Shown: positions 1 to 6,262 of the stretch, piece by piece
Layout: each line of letters starts with the position of its first letter
Numbering within the stretch: position 1 is the stretch's first letter
Source of the DNA: an uncultured bacterium
GTDB taxonomy: Bacteria > Planctomycetota > UBA8108
Assembly: GCA_913050545.1 (NCBI GenBank)
Contig: CAJWZY010000127.1
Span: forward strand, 1 to 6,572
Length of the DNA stretch: 6,572 nucleotides
Direction: 5' to 3'
Position numbers and translations under genes: made by a program
Notes under the pieces: generated by a model
Database searches by the model: none
Told to the model about the DNA's origin: nothing
Seen by the model: the letters and a program-made list of their open reading frames with translations, nothing else

Positions 1-1934
1 AGACGCCTCTTCCGCGGCCGAGCATCGATACCGGGATGGGACTCGAGCGCATGGCGATGATCATGCAGGGAGTGGACACGGTCTACGAGACAGATGTCCT
101 GCGCGGGCTGATCGCAGAGGTAGAGAAGCTGACCGGGGTCGCGTACGACCCGGGGGAGAAGGGGGTTCCCCACCGGGTGCTTGCCGACCACATACGCTCC
201 CTCGCATTCTGCCTGGCCGATGGCGCAGAGATATCAAATGAGGGGCGTGGCTACGTTCTCAGGAGAATCCTCAGGCGGGCTGCGCGCTACGGGCGCAAGC
301 TGCAGGCGGAGGGTTCGATTCTCAACCGGCTGGTGGGGGTCGTGGTGGACAGCATGGGTGAGGCCTATCCGGAGCTGGTTGAGAACCAGGAGTTCATCAC
401 CGAGGTGGTCAGTAGCGAGGAGGAGCGCTTCGGCAAGACCCTCGACCGCGGCATCGAGCTCTTCGAGAACGAGATCGGCAGGATGGCGGAGGCCGGCGAG
501 AAGACCGTCAGCGGAGAAAAGATGTACCTGATGTGGGACAGCTATGGTTTCCCGGCCGACCTGACCCAGAGAATGGCCGAGGAGGCCGGCTTTGGTGTGG
601 ACATGGAACGTTTCGAAGAATGCATGGGCGAGCAGCGTGAGCGCAGCCGCCAGGCTTCGGACTTCTCCGTGAGCACCAGTTTCGATTCCGTTCCCGACAC
701 GGAGTTTGTCGGCTACGACAGCCTCGACTGCGAGGGAGAGCTGCAGGCTGTGGAGGAGACCGATGGGAGCTTCCAGGTGGTTGTTTCACGATCACCCTTC
801 TATGGTGAGAGCGGCGGCCAGGTGGGGGACCAGGGAGTCATCTCCGGCGACAATTTCCGCCTGGCGGTGGAAAACACGCAGCGCGATGGTGGCCGCATGA
901 TCCACGTCTGCAGGTTGATCGATGGGGAGGCGGGGGACCTCGCTGCCGGGGCGGCTGTCAGGGCGGAGGTCGATGCGCCAACGCGCAGGGCGACGGAATG
1001 CAACCACTCGGCAACCCACCTTCTGCACGCCGCCTTGCGCGAGATCCTCGGCGACCATGTTCACCAGAAGGGATCACTGGTCGATCCCTCGCGCCTGCGC
1101 TTTGATGTCACCCACTTCAGCGGCATCGAGCCCGGGGAGCTTCAGCAGGCCCAGGAGCTTGTCAACCAGCAGGTGCGGGCGAACCTGCCGGTGGAGATCA
1201 ACGAGATGGACAAGGATGAGGCCATCGAGCAGGGAGCCATGGCCTTCTTCGGAGAGAAATACGGCGACCGGGTTCGCGTTGTCCGGATGGGAGATTTCTC
1301 CGTCGAGCTCTGTGGGGGAACGCATGTTTCCCGCACAGGTGATATTGGTTCCTTCGCCCTGACGAGCGAGGGGTCGGTTTCATCCGGCGTGCGTCGAGTG
1401 GAGGCGCTGACCGCCCGCGGGGCCGAGAGCTGGCTCGATGGCAGGGTCCAGCTGATCGATGATCTTGCCAGGCTGTTGAAGGTATCGGCTGAGCGGGTGG
1501 AGGAGCGGATCTCGCGCCTGCTTGAAGAAAACAAGGAGCTGAAGACCAGGGCGCCCGCAGCAGCGCCTGCTGCGGAGGGTGATTTCGAGAAGAAGAAGAT
1601 CGGTGAGATCCTGTTCGTTTCAGGAATCTTCGAGGGGCTCGATGGAAAGAGCCTGCGGGATTGTTTTGACCGCGTTAAAAAAGAATCCGAAAAGGTGATT
1701 GCCGTTCTCATCGCTCCCGGGGAGGACAAGGTGCAGGTGCTGGTGGGAGTAACTCCCTCGTTGACTGCCGAGGGCTGGAAGGCGGGAGATATTTTCCAGG
1801 CCGGTGCAGAGCAGATTGCCGCCCGCGGAGGCGGGAGGCCGGAAATGGTACAGGCCGGCGGGACGAACCCGGATGGGGCCAGTGGGGCTCTAAAGAGCAT
1901 GGAGAGCCGTGTAGAGCAGGGTCCGGGATCTTAG
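1..1934 (+). CDS. alaS: Alanyl-tRNA synthetase, 3' part (5' end outside window)
   Basis: Cytoplasmic class II synthetase that charges tRNA-Ala and hydrolyses mischarged Ser/Gly-tRNA-Ala. The reading frame is open from base 3 and gives 643 residues; it begins in the motif-3 region of the catalytic domain (PSIDTGMGLER, bases 24-56), so about 235 residues lie upstream. The ATG at 36 is internal to this motif and is not the start. Domains in order: end of the aminoacylation core, tRNA-recognition helices (HRVLADHIRS...GYVLRRILRRAARYGR, about 171-294), the editing domain with its zinc-site residues HSATH (1005-1019) and CGGTH (1311-1325), a coiled-coil-prone linker (about 1480-1550), then an Ala/Pro-rich hinge and the C-Ala domain ending in RGGGRPEMVQAGG (about 1825-1860). 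The C-terminus looks complete for the family's usual ~875 residues. No frameshift was seen. It is followed by a 147-bp gap and a new promoter, so it is probably a separate transcription unit upstream of the fatty-acid cluster. Identification is certain. Confidence 0.98.
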   Translation, partial: TPLPRPSIDTGMGLERMAMIMQGVDTVYETDVLRGLIAEVEKLTGVAYDPGEKGVPHRVLADHIRSLAFCLADGAEISNEGRGYVLRRILRRAARYGRKLQAEGSILNRLVGVVVDSMGEAYPELVENQEFITEVVSSEEERFGKTLDRGIELFENEIGRMAEAGEKTVSGEKMYLMWDSYGFPADLTQRMAEEAGFGVDMERFEECMGEQRERSRQASDFSVSTSFDSVPDTEFVGYDSLDCEGELQAVEETDGSFQVVVSRSPFYGESGGQVGDQGVISGDNFRLAVENTQRDGGRMIHVCRLIDGEAGDLAAGAAVRAEVDAPTRRATECNHSATHLLHAALREILGDHVHQKGSLVDPSRLRFDVTHFSGIEPGELQQAQELVNQQVRANLPVEINEMDKDEAIEQGAMAFFGEKYGDRVRVVRMGDFSVELCGGTHVSRTGDIGSFALTSEGSVSSGVRRVEALTARGAESWLDGRVQLIDDLARLLKVSAERVEERISRLLEENKELKTRAPAAAPAAEGDFEKKKIGEILFVSGIFEGLDGKSLRDCFDRVKKESEKVIAVLIAPGEDKVQVLVGVTPSLTAEGWKAGDIFQAGAEQIAARGGGRPEMVQAGGTNPDGASGALKSMESRVEQGPGS

Positions 1935-1965
1935 AGGCTTTTCCTTTTCGGTCCATGGCCATAGC

Positions 1966-1994
1966 TTGACATAGGCAGGACTCGAACCTAAAAT
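1966..1994 (+). promoter_or_regulatory. Sigma70-type promoter for the rpmF-plsX-fab operon
   Basis: A perfect -35 hexamer TTGACA (1966-1971), an ideal 17-bp spacer and a near-consensus -10 TAAAAT (1989-1994) lie in the only sizeable intergenic gap, between alaS and rpmF. Transcription would start near 2000-2002, leaving an 80-nt untranslated leader before the rpmF ATG. The strength of the match, the position and the lack of any comparable signal in the later gaps suggest this drives the whole rpmF-to-acpP block. This is read from sequence only; the start site is inferred. Confidence 0.75.
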
Positions 1995-2001
1995 GGCTCG
2001 A
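1982..2001. promoter_or_regulatory. Candidate operator: 20-bp inverted repeat centred on the -10 box
   Basis: The arms TCGAACC (1982-1988) and GGCTCGA (1995-2001) are inverted repeats with 6 of 7 positions matching, separated by 6 bp that are exactly the -10 hexamer. A dimeric repressor bound here would block RNA polymerase. Fatty-acid operons are often controlled by such repressors (FapR, FabT, FabR and other TetR/GntR-type proteins), but this dyad does not resemble the operator consensus of those families as I recall them, so the regulator is unknown. Because it lies mostly upstream of the inferred transcript start, it should act as DNA rather than as an RNA hairpin. Confidence 0.45.
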
Positions 2002-2081
2002 TTCTATTGAGCGGCTGTGGGGGATTTGGCCCTAAGCCCTTCATTTTCAGACAGTTAAAAGTATTTATTCCTGGTGATTAA

Positions 2082-2372
2082 ATGGCAGTCCCAAAGAGAC
2101 GCACTTCCAAGTCAAAAAAAGGAATGAGGCGTTCCCATCACAGGCTCACAGTGCCGACCCTGGTGAAGTGCAGCAATTGCAGTTCCATGAAGCCCAGGCA
2201 TCGGATTTGTCCCGTCTGCGGCTATTACCGCGGAAAGTCCGTTATTGCGGCTGAGGACTTTACCGGGGGAGTTATCCGGTTGCCGTTGACGCCATGGGCG
2301 GGGATCGTGCTCCCGCCGAGGTCGTTCGTGGGGCTATACGGGCGGTTGAAGAGGTGGAAGGACTGCGGGTAG
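2082..2372 (+). CDS. rpmF: Ribosomal protein L32, zinc-ribbon form, with abnormal read-through tail
   Basis: Large-subunit ribosomal protein bL32. The N-terminus MAVPKRRTSKSKKGMRRSHH is the family signature, followed by a four-cysteine zinc ribbon (Cys30, Cys33, Cys43, Cys46) and the conserved GYYRGKSVI segment (residues 47-55). The start at 2082 gives the canonical MAVPK; a modest GGTGA lies 4 nt upstream. Family members are about 57-62 residues and normally end just after the segment seen here as VIAAED (residues 54-59). In this window the frame has no stop there and continues to a TAG at 2370-2372, giving 96 residues. The extra ~36 residues, from about Phe60 on, do not look like L32 and overlap the start of plsX by 79 nt in another frame. 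The L32 body is certain; the tail is doubtful and may reflect an indel near 2250-2285 (see plsX). It is the first gene of the inferred operon. Confidence 0.93.
   Translation: MAVPKRRTSKSKKGMRRSHHRLTVPTLVKCSNCSSMKPRHRICPVCGYYRGKSVIAAEDFTGGVIRLPLTPWAGIVLPPRSFVGLYGRLKRWKDCG
2265..2271 (+). promoter_or_regulatory. Shine-Dalgarno-like GGGGGAG at the rpmF-plsX junction
   Basis: This is the only strong ribosome-binding-like purine run before plsX. It lies 22 nt upstream of the first in-frame ATG (2294), too far for normal initiation. It is only 5-8 nt before 2277-2280, which is where a full-length PlsX N-terminus would begin. Its placement therefore argues that the intended start is near 2277-2280 and that ATG 2294 is internal. 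Confidence 0.45.
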
Positions 2373-3322
2373 ATCTCGTTGGCGCCGAGGCTGACATCCG
2401 CCAGGAGCTCGAGGCTGCCGGCTGGCAGGGCGAGAGCATCTCGCTGGTTCCGGCGACCGAGGCAATCGGCATGGGAGAGAGTCCTGTCGAGGCCGTCAGG
2501 GCGAAGAAGGACTCATCGATTGTCGTCGGCCTGAAACGGGTTCGCGATGGGAAATCCTCTGCCTTTGTAAGCGCAGGAAATACAGGCGCCGCTGTGGCAG
2601 CCTCTTCACTCTTTTTGCGTACCCTTCCCGAGGTCACCAAGGCAGGAATTGCCGTGGTATTGAAGGTCGGGGTGAAGCCGCTGATTCTCATGGATGTTGG
2701 CGCCAACGTGGAGGCCAAGCCTGAACACCTGCTGCAATACGCGGTGATGGCCGGTCTCTACGCTTCCCTGATTCATTCGGTGGAAGATCCTGCTGTCGGG
2801 CTGCTCAATATCGGCGAGGAGGGAGCCAAGGGAAACCGCCTGGCGAAAGAGACTCATGATCGCTTTGGCGACATCGGGATAAACTTCCAGGGCAATATTG
2901 AGGCGGTGGAGTTGTTCAGGGGTAAATGCGATGTCGTTGTCTGCGATGGTTTCACCGGTAACATAGTTCTCAAGCTGGCGGAGGGCCTGGCCGAGCGCCT
3001 GTTCCTGCTCTTTGAAGAAGGCGCCAGTGAGGTGGCTTCCAGTATTGCGGGCATCGCTGATTCAGCGCAGGGTGAGCTGAAAGAGGTGATTTCCCAACAG
3101 GTCCAGTCGGGTCTTTCCAGGCTTGGATCGAGGATCGATTATGCTGAATCAGGTGGAGCTCCGCTGCTGGGAGTGAACGGGACTGTAATCGTTTCGCATG
3201 GCCGCAGTGGTGCCAGGGCGATTTCCAATGCCATCCAGCTGGCGAATAAAATGGCGGAGGTCGACATCAACGGCCTGATCGTGCAGAATCTACGCGCCAA
3301 AGATTCCCTGGCGGCAGATTGA
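2294..3322 (+). CDS. plsX: Phosphate acyltransferase PlsX (start uncertain)
   Basis: Peripheral membrane enzyme that converts acyl-ACP plus phosphate to acyl-phosphate, which PlsY uses to acylate glycerol-3-phosphate. From ATG 2294 it is 342 residues, close to the family's usual 330-356. Signature segments in order: MGGDRAP (1-7), SAGNTGA (93-99), MDVGAN (133-138), GLLNIGEEGAKGN (169-181), NFQGNIE (197-203), VCDGFTGNIVLK (216-227) and ESGGAPLLGVNG (285-296). The start is abnormal. Homologues begin with a short beta-strand before this motif (typically M-x-I-A-V-D-A-M-G-G-D), and VAVDA is indeed encoded in frame just upstream (2279-2293). Yet between the in-frame TGA at 2252-2254 and ATG 2294 there is no ATG, GTG or TTG. 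ATG 2294 would delete the first strand of the fold. A missing base around 2279-2284 would restore either a TTG start giving MAVDAMGGD or continuity with the L32 frame. It ends with TGA 3320-3322, 40 nt before fabH. Identity is secure, the start is not. Confidence 0.95.
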   Translation: MGGDRAPAEVVRGAIRAVEEVEGLRVDLVGAEADIRQELEAAGWQGESISLVPATEAIGMGESPVEAVRAKKDSSIVVGLKRVRDGKSSAFVSAGNTGAAVAASSLFLRTLPEVTKAGIAVVLKVGVKPLILMDVGANVEAKPEHLLQYAVMAGLYASLIHSVEDPAVGLLNIGEEGAKGNRLAKETHDRFGDIGINFQGNIEAVELFRGKCDVVVCDGFTGNIVLKLAEGLAERLFLLFEEGASEVASSIAGIADSAQGELKEVISQQVQSGLSRLGSRIDYAESGGAPLLGVNGTVIVSHGRSGARAISNAIQLANKMAEVDINGLIVQNLRAKDSLAAD

Positions 3323-3362
3323 GTGGCAGAGGACTGAAGAGGAGCTGAGTCGAGGTAGGAAA

Positions 3363-4349
3363 ATGTATGAATGTCGTATAGCGGGTACAGGCCGGTACGT
3401 ACCTGAGAGAATCCTGTCCAACAAGGATCTCGAAGAAATGGTTGATACCAGCGACGAATGGATCATCCAGCGTACGGGTATTCGGGAGCGTCATATTGCC
3501 GCCGAGGATGAATCGACCAGTGATCTTGCGCTGCAGGCCGCCCGCAGCGCGCTGGAACAGGCAGGCCTCGGTCCGCTGGATCTTGATGCGATTATCCTCG
3601 CGACCCTGACGCCTGACACCTATTGTCCCGCGGGTGCCTGCTATGTGCAGAAGCTGCTTGGGGCTGAGAATGCCTGCGCCTTTGACCTCAGTGCCGCCTG
3701 CACCGGGTTCGTATACGGAATCACGGTCGGCTCCAGCCTGGTGCGTTCCGGGGTACACAGCAACGTGCTGGTGATCGGCGCAGAGACCCTGTCGCGCGTC
3801 ATCGATTATTCCGATCGCAATACCTGTATTCTTTTCGGTGATGGGGCCGGCGCGGCTGTCCTCTCGAGGGCCGAGGAGGGAAGCGAATCAAGGCTGCTGG
3901 ACCACTACCTGCGCTCCGATGGCAGCGGGGCGGACCTGATTATCATGCCGGGTGGGGGGTCGAGACAGCCTGCTTCAGTGGATACGGTGGAGGCAAAGCA
4001 GCACTTTCTTTCCATGCAGGGCAGCGACGTCTTCAAGTTTGCCACCAGGAGCATGCAGGTCCTTATCGAGACAGCTATCGAGCGCAACGGGATCTCGATC
4101 TCTGACCTCGATCTCGTTGTGCCGCACCAGGTCAACTCCCGCATCATCGATACCGTTCTGCGCAAGATCGACCTCCCTGAAGAGAAGATCTATCTCAACC
4201 TTCAGCGCTACGGTAACACCTCGGCGGCTTCTGTACCCATGGCCCTGCACGAGGCGGCCGAGGAAGGGCGCATCGAGCCGGGCAACCTGGTGCTGCTGGT
4301 CGCCTTCGGAGCAGGTCTGACCTGGGGGTACAACCTGGTTCGCTGGTAG
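3363..4349 (+). CDS. fabH: 3-oxoacyl-ACP synthase III (KAS III), initiates fatty-acid synthesis
   Basis: Condenses an acyl-CoA primer with malonyl-ACP to start type II fatty-acid synthesis in the cytoplasm. Its 328 residues fit the family (about 317-330). The catalytic triad is intact: Cys113 in DLSAACTGFVYG, His255 in VVPHQVNSRI and Asn285 in RYGNTSAASVP. Other hallmarks are GTGRYVPERILSN (8-20), DEWIIQRTGIRER (31-43), FGDGAGAAVL (158-167) and the terminal FGAGLTWGYNLVRW. The start at 3363 has GAGG (3352-3355) 7 nt upstream and yields the normal N-terminus. Cys88 (TYCPAGAC) falls where E. coli FabH has the acyl-pocket gate Phe87, by my manual alignment, so primer preference may differ from strict acetyl-CoA. 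It lies 40 nt after plsX and about 62 nt before the fabD start, consistent with one operon. Identification is certain. Confidence 0.98.
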   Translation: MYECRIAGTGRYVPERILSNKDLEEMVDTSDEWIIQRTGIRERHIAAEDESTSDLALQAARSALEQAGLGPLDLDAIILATLTPDTYCPAGACYVQKLLGAENACAFDLSAACTGFVYGITVGSSLVRSGVHSNVLVIGAETLSRVIDYSDRNTCILFGDGAGAAVLSRAEEGSESRLLDHYLRSDGSGADLIIMPGGGSRQPASVDTVEAKQHFLSMQGSDVFKFATRSMQVLIETAIERNGISISDLDLVVPHQVNSRIIDTVLRKIDLPEEKIYLNLQRYGNTSAASVPMALHEAAEEGRIEPGNLVLLVAFGAGLTWGYNLVRW

Positions 4350-4411
4350 CAGGGGTTTTCCCATCGAAGCGGTTGCACGATGGGGATTATTCAGAGGATG
4401 GAGAAGAGCAA

Positions 4412-5392
4412 ATGAGCGCTGAGCAGGACAATACCGGTTTCGCCTGTCTTTTTCCCGGGCAGGGAGCCCAGGCTGTCGGGATGGCGGTAGATTTGTGTGC
4501 AGAGTCACCACGCGCCCACGAAGTTTTTCGCCGTGGGGGAGAAATTCTCGGTTTCGATATCCTGGCAGTCTGCGCGGAAGGCCCGGCCGAGGAGCTGAAT
4601 GCCACCCGCATCAGCCAGCCGGCTATTTTTCTTCACTCCATGGCAGTTCTCGAGGCCCTGGCCGAACGCCGAGGGGTTGAAGGGAGTTTCGGGCAGGGGC
4701 TCGCTGCCGCTGCCGCCTCCGGTTTGAGTCTTGGAGAATATTCGGCGCTGGTATTTGTCGGGGCGCTGGAGTTTGAGGATGCCTTGCAGGTGGTCGGCAA
4801 GCGTGGCGAATTCATGCAGGAGGCCTGTGACCAGGGAGAGGGCACCATGGCGGCGGTGGTCGGTATGGGCGCCTCCGAGATCGAGGCAGTTGTTACCGGG
4901 ACCCGGGAGGCCGGCTTTGAGGTCGGTGTGGCGAATTATAATTCTCCGGCTGAGACGGTGATCTCAGGCTCCACCGAGGGTGTTGCGGAGTGTTCGAGGA
5001 GGCTGGAGGAGGCCGGGGCGAGGAAGGTGGTTGCCCTGCGAGTGGCTGGAGCCTATCACTCGGTCCTGATGGAGTCAGCGACCAGGAAGCTTCAACCCTG
5101 GCTCGAGGACCTTTCAATTTCCGTGCCCCGACTGCCTTTTTTCGGTAATTATCCGGGAGCACGGGTTGAAGATCCCGAGGAGATTCGTGAGGGATTGCTG
5201 CGGCAGATTGAGAACCCGGTTCGGTGGGAACAATGTGTACGAGGCGTACTGGCTATGGGTTGTTCGACAGCACTGGAGCTGGGACCCGGGAAGGTCCTCC
5301 GTGGCCATGTGCGCAAGATTGACCGCGAGGCCGTGGTCGAGTCTATTAGCGATATCGTGTCGCTGGACAATATGGGCGTTGTTCCTGTATAG
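4412..5392 (+). CDS. fabD: Malonyl-CoA:ACP transacylase
   Basis: Transfers malonyl from CoA to the phosphopantetheine arm of ACP, supplying extender units. From 4412 it is 326 residues (family about 305-320). Motifs: FPGQGAQ (14-20), the nucleophile elbow GLSLGEYSAL with catalytic Ser106, the malonate-binding Arg131 (GKRGEFMQEA), catalytic His216 in GAYHSVLM, and ELGPGKVLRG near the C-terminus. The residue before the serine is Leu instead of the His of E. coli GHSLGE, a variant I recall in other FabDs. I chose ATG 4412 because GGAG (4400-4403) lies 8 nt upstream and the protein then begins shortly before the conserved FPGQG; the in-frame ATG at 4373 would add 13 acidic residues, has no good ribosome site and lies just after fabH. 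A short Ala-rich insertion (about 96-103) precedes the active site. It sits between fabH and fabG as in many fab operons. Confidence 0.97.
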   Translation: MSAEQDNTGFACLFPGQGAQAVGMAVDLCAESPRAHEVFRRGGEILGFDILAVCAEGPAEELNATRISQPAIFLHSMAVLEALAERRGVEGSFGQGLAAAAASGLSLGEYSALVFVGALEFEDALQVVGKRGEFMQEACDQGEGTMAAVVGMGASEIEAVVTGTREAGFEVGVANYNSPAETVISGSTEGVAECSRRLEEAGARKVVALRVAGAYHSVLMESATRKLQPWLEDLSISVPRLPFFGNYPGARVEDPEEIREGLLRQIENPVRWEQCVRGVLAMGCSTALELGPGKVLRGHVRKIDREAVVESISDIVSLDNMGVVPV

Positions 5393-5438
5393 GATGAGCC
5401 TGGTTTCAAGCGCTTGAGTTTTTCATTGGAAGATAAAG

Positions 5439-6206
5439 ATGAGTGAATCCGCATTACCTCTTAAAGGCCAGGTAGCCGTGGTGACTGGAGCATCTCGAGG
5501 CATCGGGCGCTCGATTGCGATGAAGCTTGCCTCTGAAGGTGCCGACCTGGTGTTGAGCGCAAGGGGCGTTGAGGGCGTTGAGGCGGTGGCAGCAGCAGTG
5601 CGAGAGGAATGCCCCGACTGCAGGGTACTGCCCCTGGGCTGTGATGTTTCTGACTGGGACAGTGTCTCTGCCCTGGTTGACAGGACCCTTGAAGAGTTCG
5701 ACCGCCTGGACTTCCTGGTAAACAATGCTGGTATCACCAGGGATAACCTGGTGCTGCGAATGAAGCAGGAAGAATGGGATGCGGTCATCGCCACCAACCT
5801 GACAGGTGTGTTCAATACCTGCCGGCTGGTCGCGCGCCAGATGCTGCGGCAGCGATCCGGCCGGATCATCAATATCACCAGCGTTGTCGGGTTGCTTGGC
5901 AATGCTGGGCAGGTTAACTACGCCGCGAGCAAGGGCGGTATTATCAGCCTGAGCTATTCCCTGGCGCGCGAGATGGCATCAAGAGGCGTCCTGGTGAATG
6001 CCGTGGCGCCGGGATTTATCGAGACAGACATGACTGCGGCCATGTCGGATGAAGCCCAGGAGGCTATGGCGGACAGCATTCCCCTGTCCAGGATTGGAAA
6101 ACCTGAGGAAATTTCGTCGGTGGTAGCCTTCCTGTGTAGCCCCGGCGCGAGTTATATTACTGGAGAAGTTATTCGTGTGGATGGTGGGCTTGCCACTGGT
6201 TGCTGA
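5439..6206 (+). CDS. fabG: 3-oxoacyl-ACP reductase (SDR family)
   Basis: NADPH-dependent reduction of 3-ketoacyl-ACP to 3-hydroxyacyl-ACP in the elongation cycle. The 255-residue short-chain dehydrogenase has the cofactor motif TGASRGIG (16-23), NNAG (95-98), and the catalytic tetrad Asn120, Ser148 (ITSVVG), Tyr161 and Lys165 (YAASK). The FabG-typical PGFIETDMT (191-199), ISSVVAFLCSPGASYITGE and a terminal VDGG are present. The start at 5439 is preceded by GGAAG (5428-5432) with a 6-nt gap. Many SDRs resemble FabG, but the position between fabD and acpP makes the assignment firm. The C-terminus (LATGC) is slightly longer than the common GGMxM ending. It lies 46 nt after fabD and 56 nt before acpP. 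Confidence 0.97.
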   Translation: MSESALPLKGQVAVVTGASRGIGRSIAMKLASEGADLVLSARGVEGVEAVAAAVREECPDCRVLPLGCDVSDWDSVSALVDRTLEEFDRLDFLVNNAGITRDNLVLRMKQEEWDAVIATNLTGVFNTCRLVARQMLRQRSGRIINITSVVGLLGNAGQVNYAASKGGIISLSYSLAREMASRGVLVNAVAPGFIETDMTAAMSDEAQEAMADSIPLSRIGKPEEISSVVAFLCSPGASYITGEVIRVDGGLATGC

Positions 6207-6262
6207 GGACTGTGTCCGAGGTAATGGCGCCTACCCGCCTGGTTTTATTGGAGAAAGAAAAA

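Noticed and set aside
1142..1900. Long minus-strand open frame (252 codons) opposite alaS
   Set aside because: It is antisense to a clearly conserved synthetase, serine/arginine/proline-rich, with no recognisable domain. It is a by-product of GC-rich codon use on the other strand.
1970..1992. A tRNA-like stretch on the minus strand (AGGTTCGAGTCCTGC, resembling a T-arm) between alaS and rpmF
   Set aside because: The T-stem is imperfect, and no matching acceptor strand, anticodon arm or D-arm is found at the required distances up to about 2060. It also coincides with the promoter spacer and the dyad arm, so it is probably chance, or at most a decayed remnant.
2262..2272. Classic -1 programmed frameshift site at the G5 run joining L32 to PlsX
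   Set aside because: The heptamer C GGG GGA does not fit the X XXY YYZ rule, and no obvious downstream pseudoknot was recognised. An indel or non-standard start is more economical, although a fused product is not excluded.
4373..4411. Longer FabD start at ATG 4373
   Set aside because: There is no good Shine-Dalgarno sequence, the extra residues are not like FabD, and ATG 4412 has well-spaced GGAG.
3975..4511. Minus-strand open frame (178 codons) across the fabH-fabD junction, and a similar one at 3267-3758
   Set aside because: Both lie opposite conserved fabH/plsX/fabD coding sequence and show no family resemblance or convincing ribosome site.
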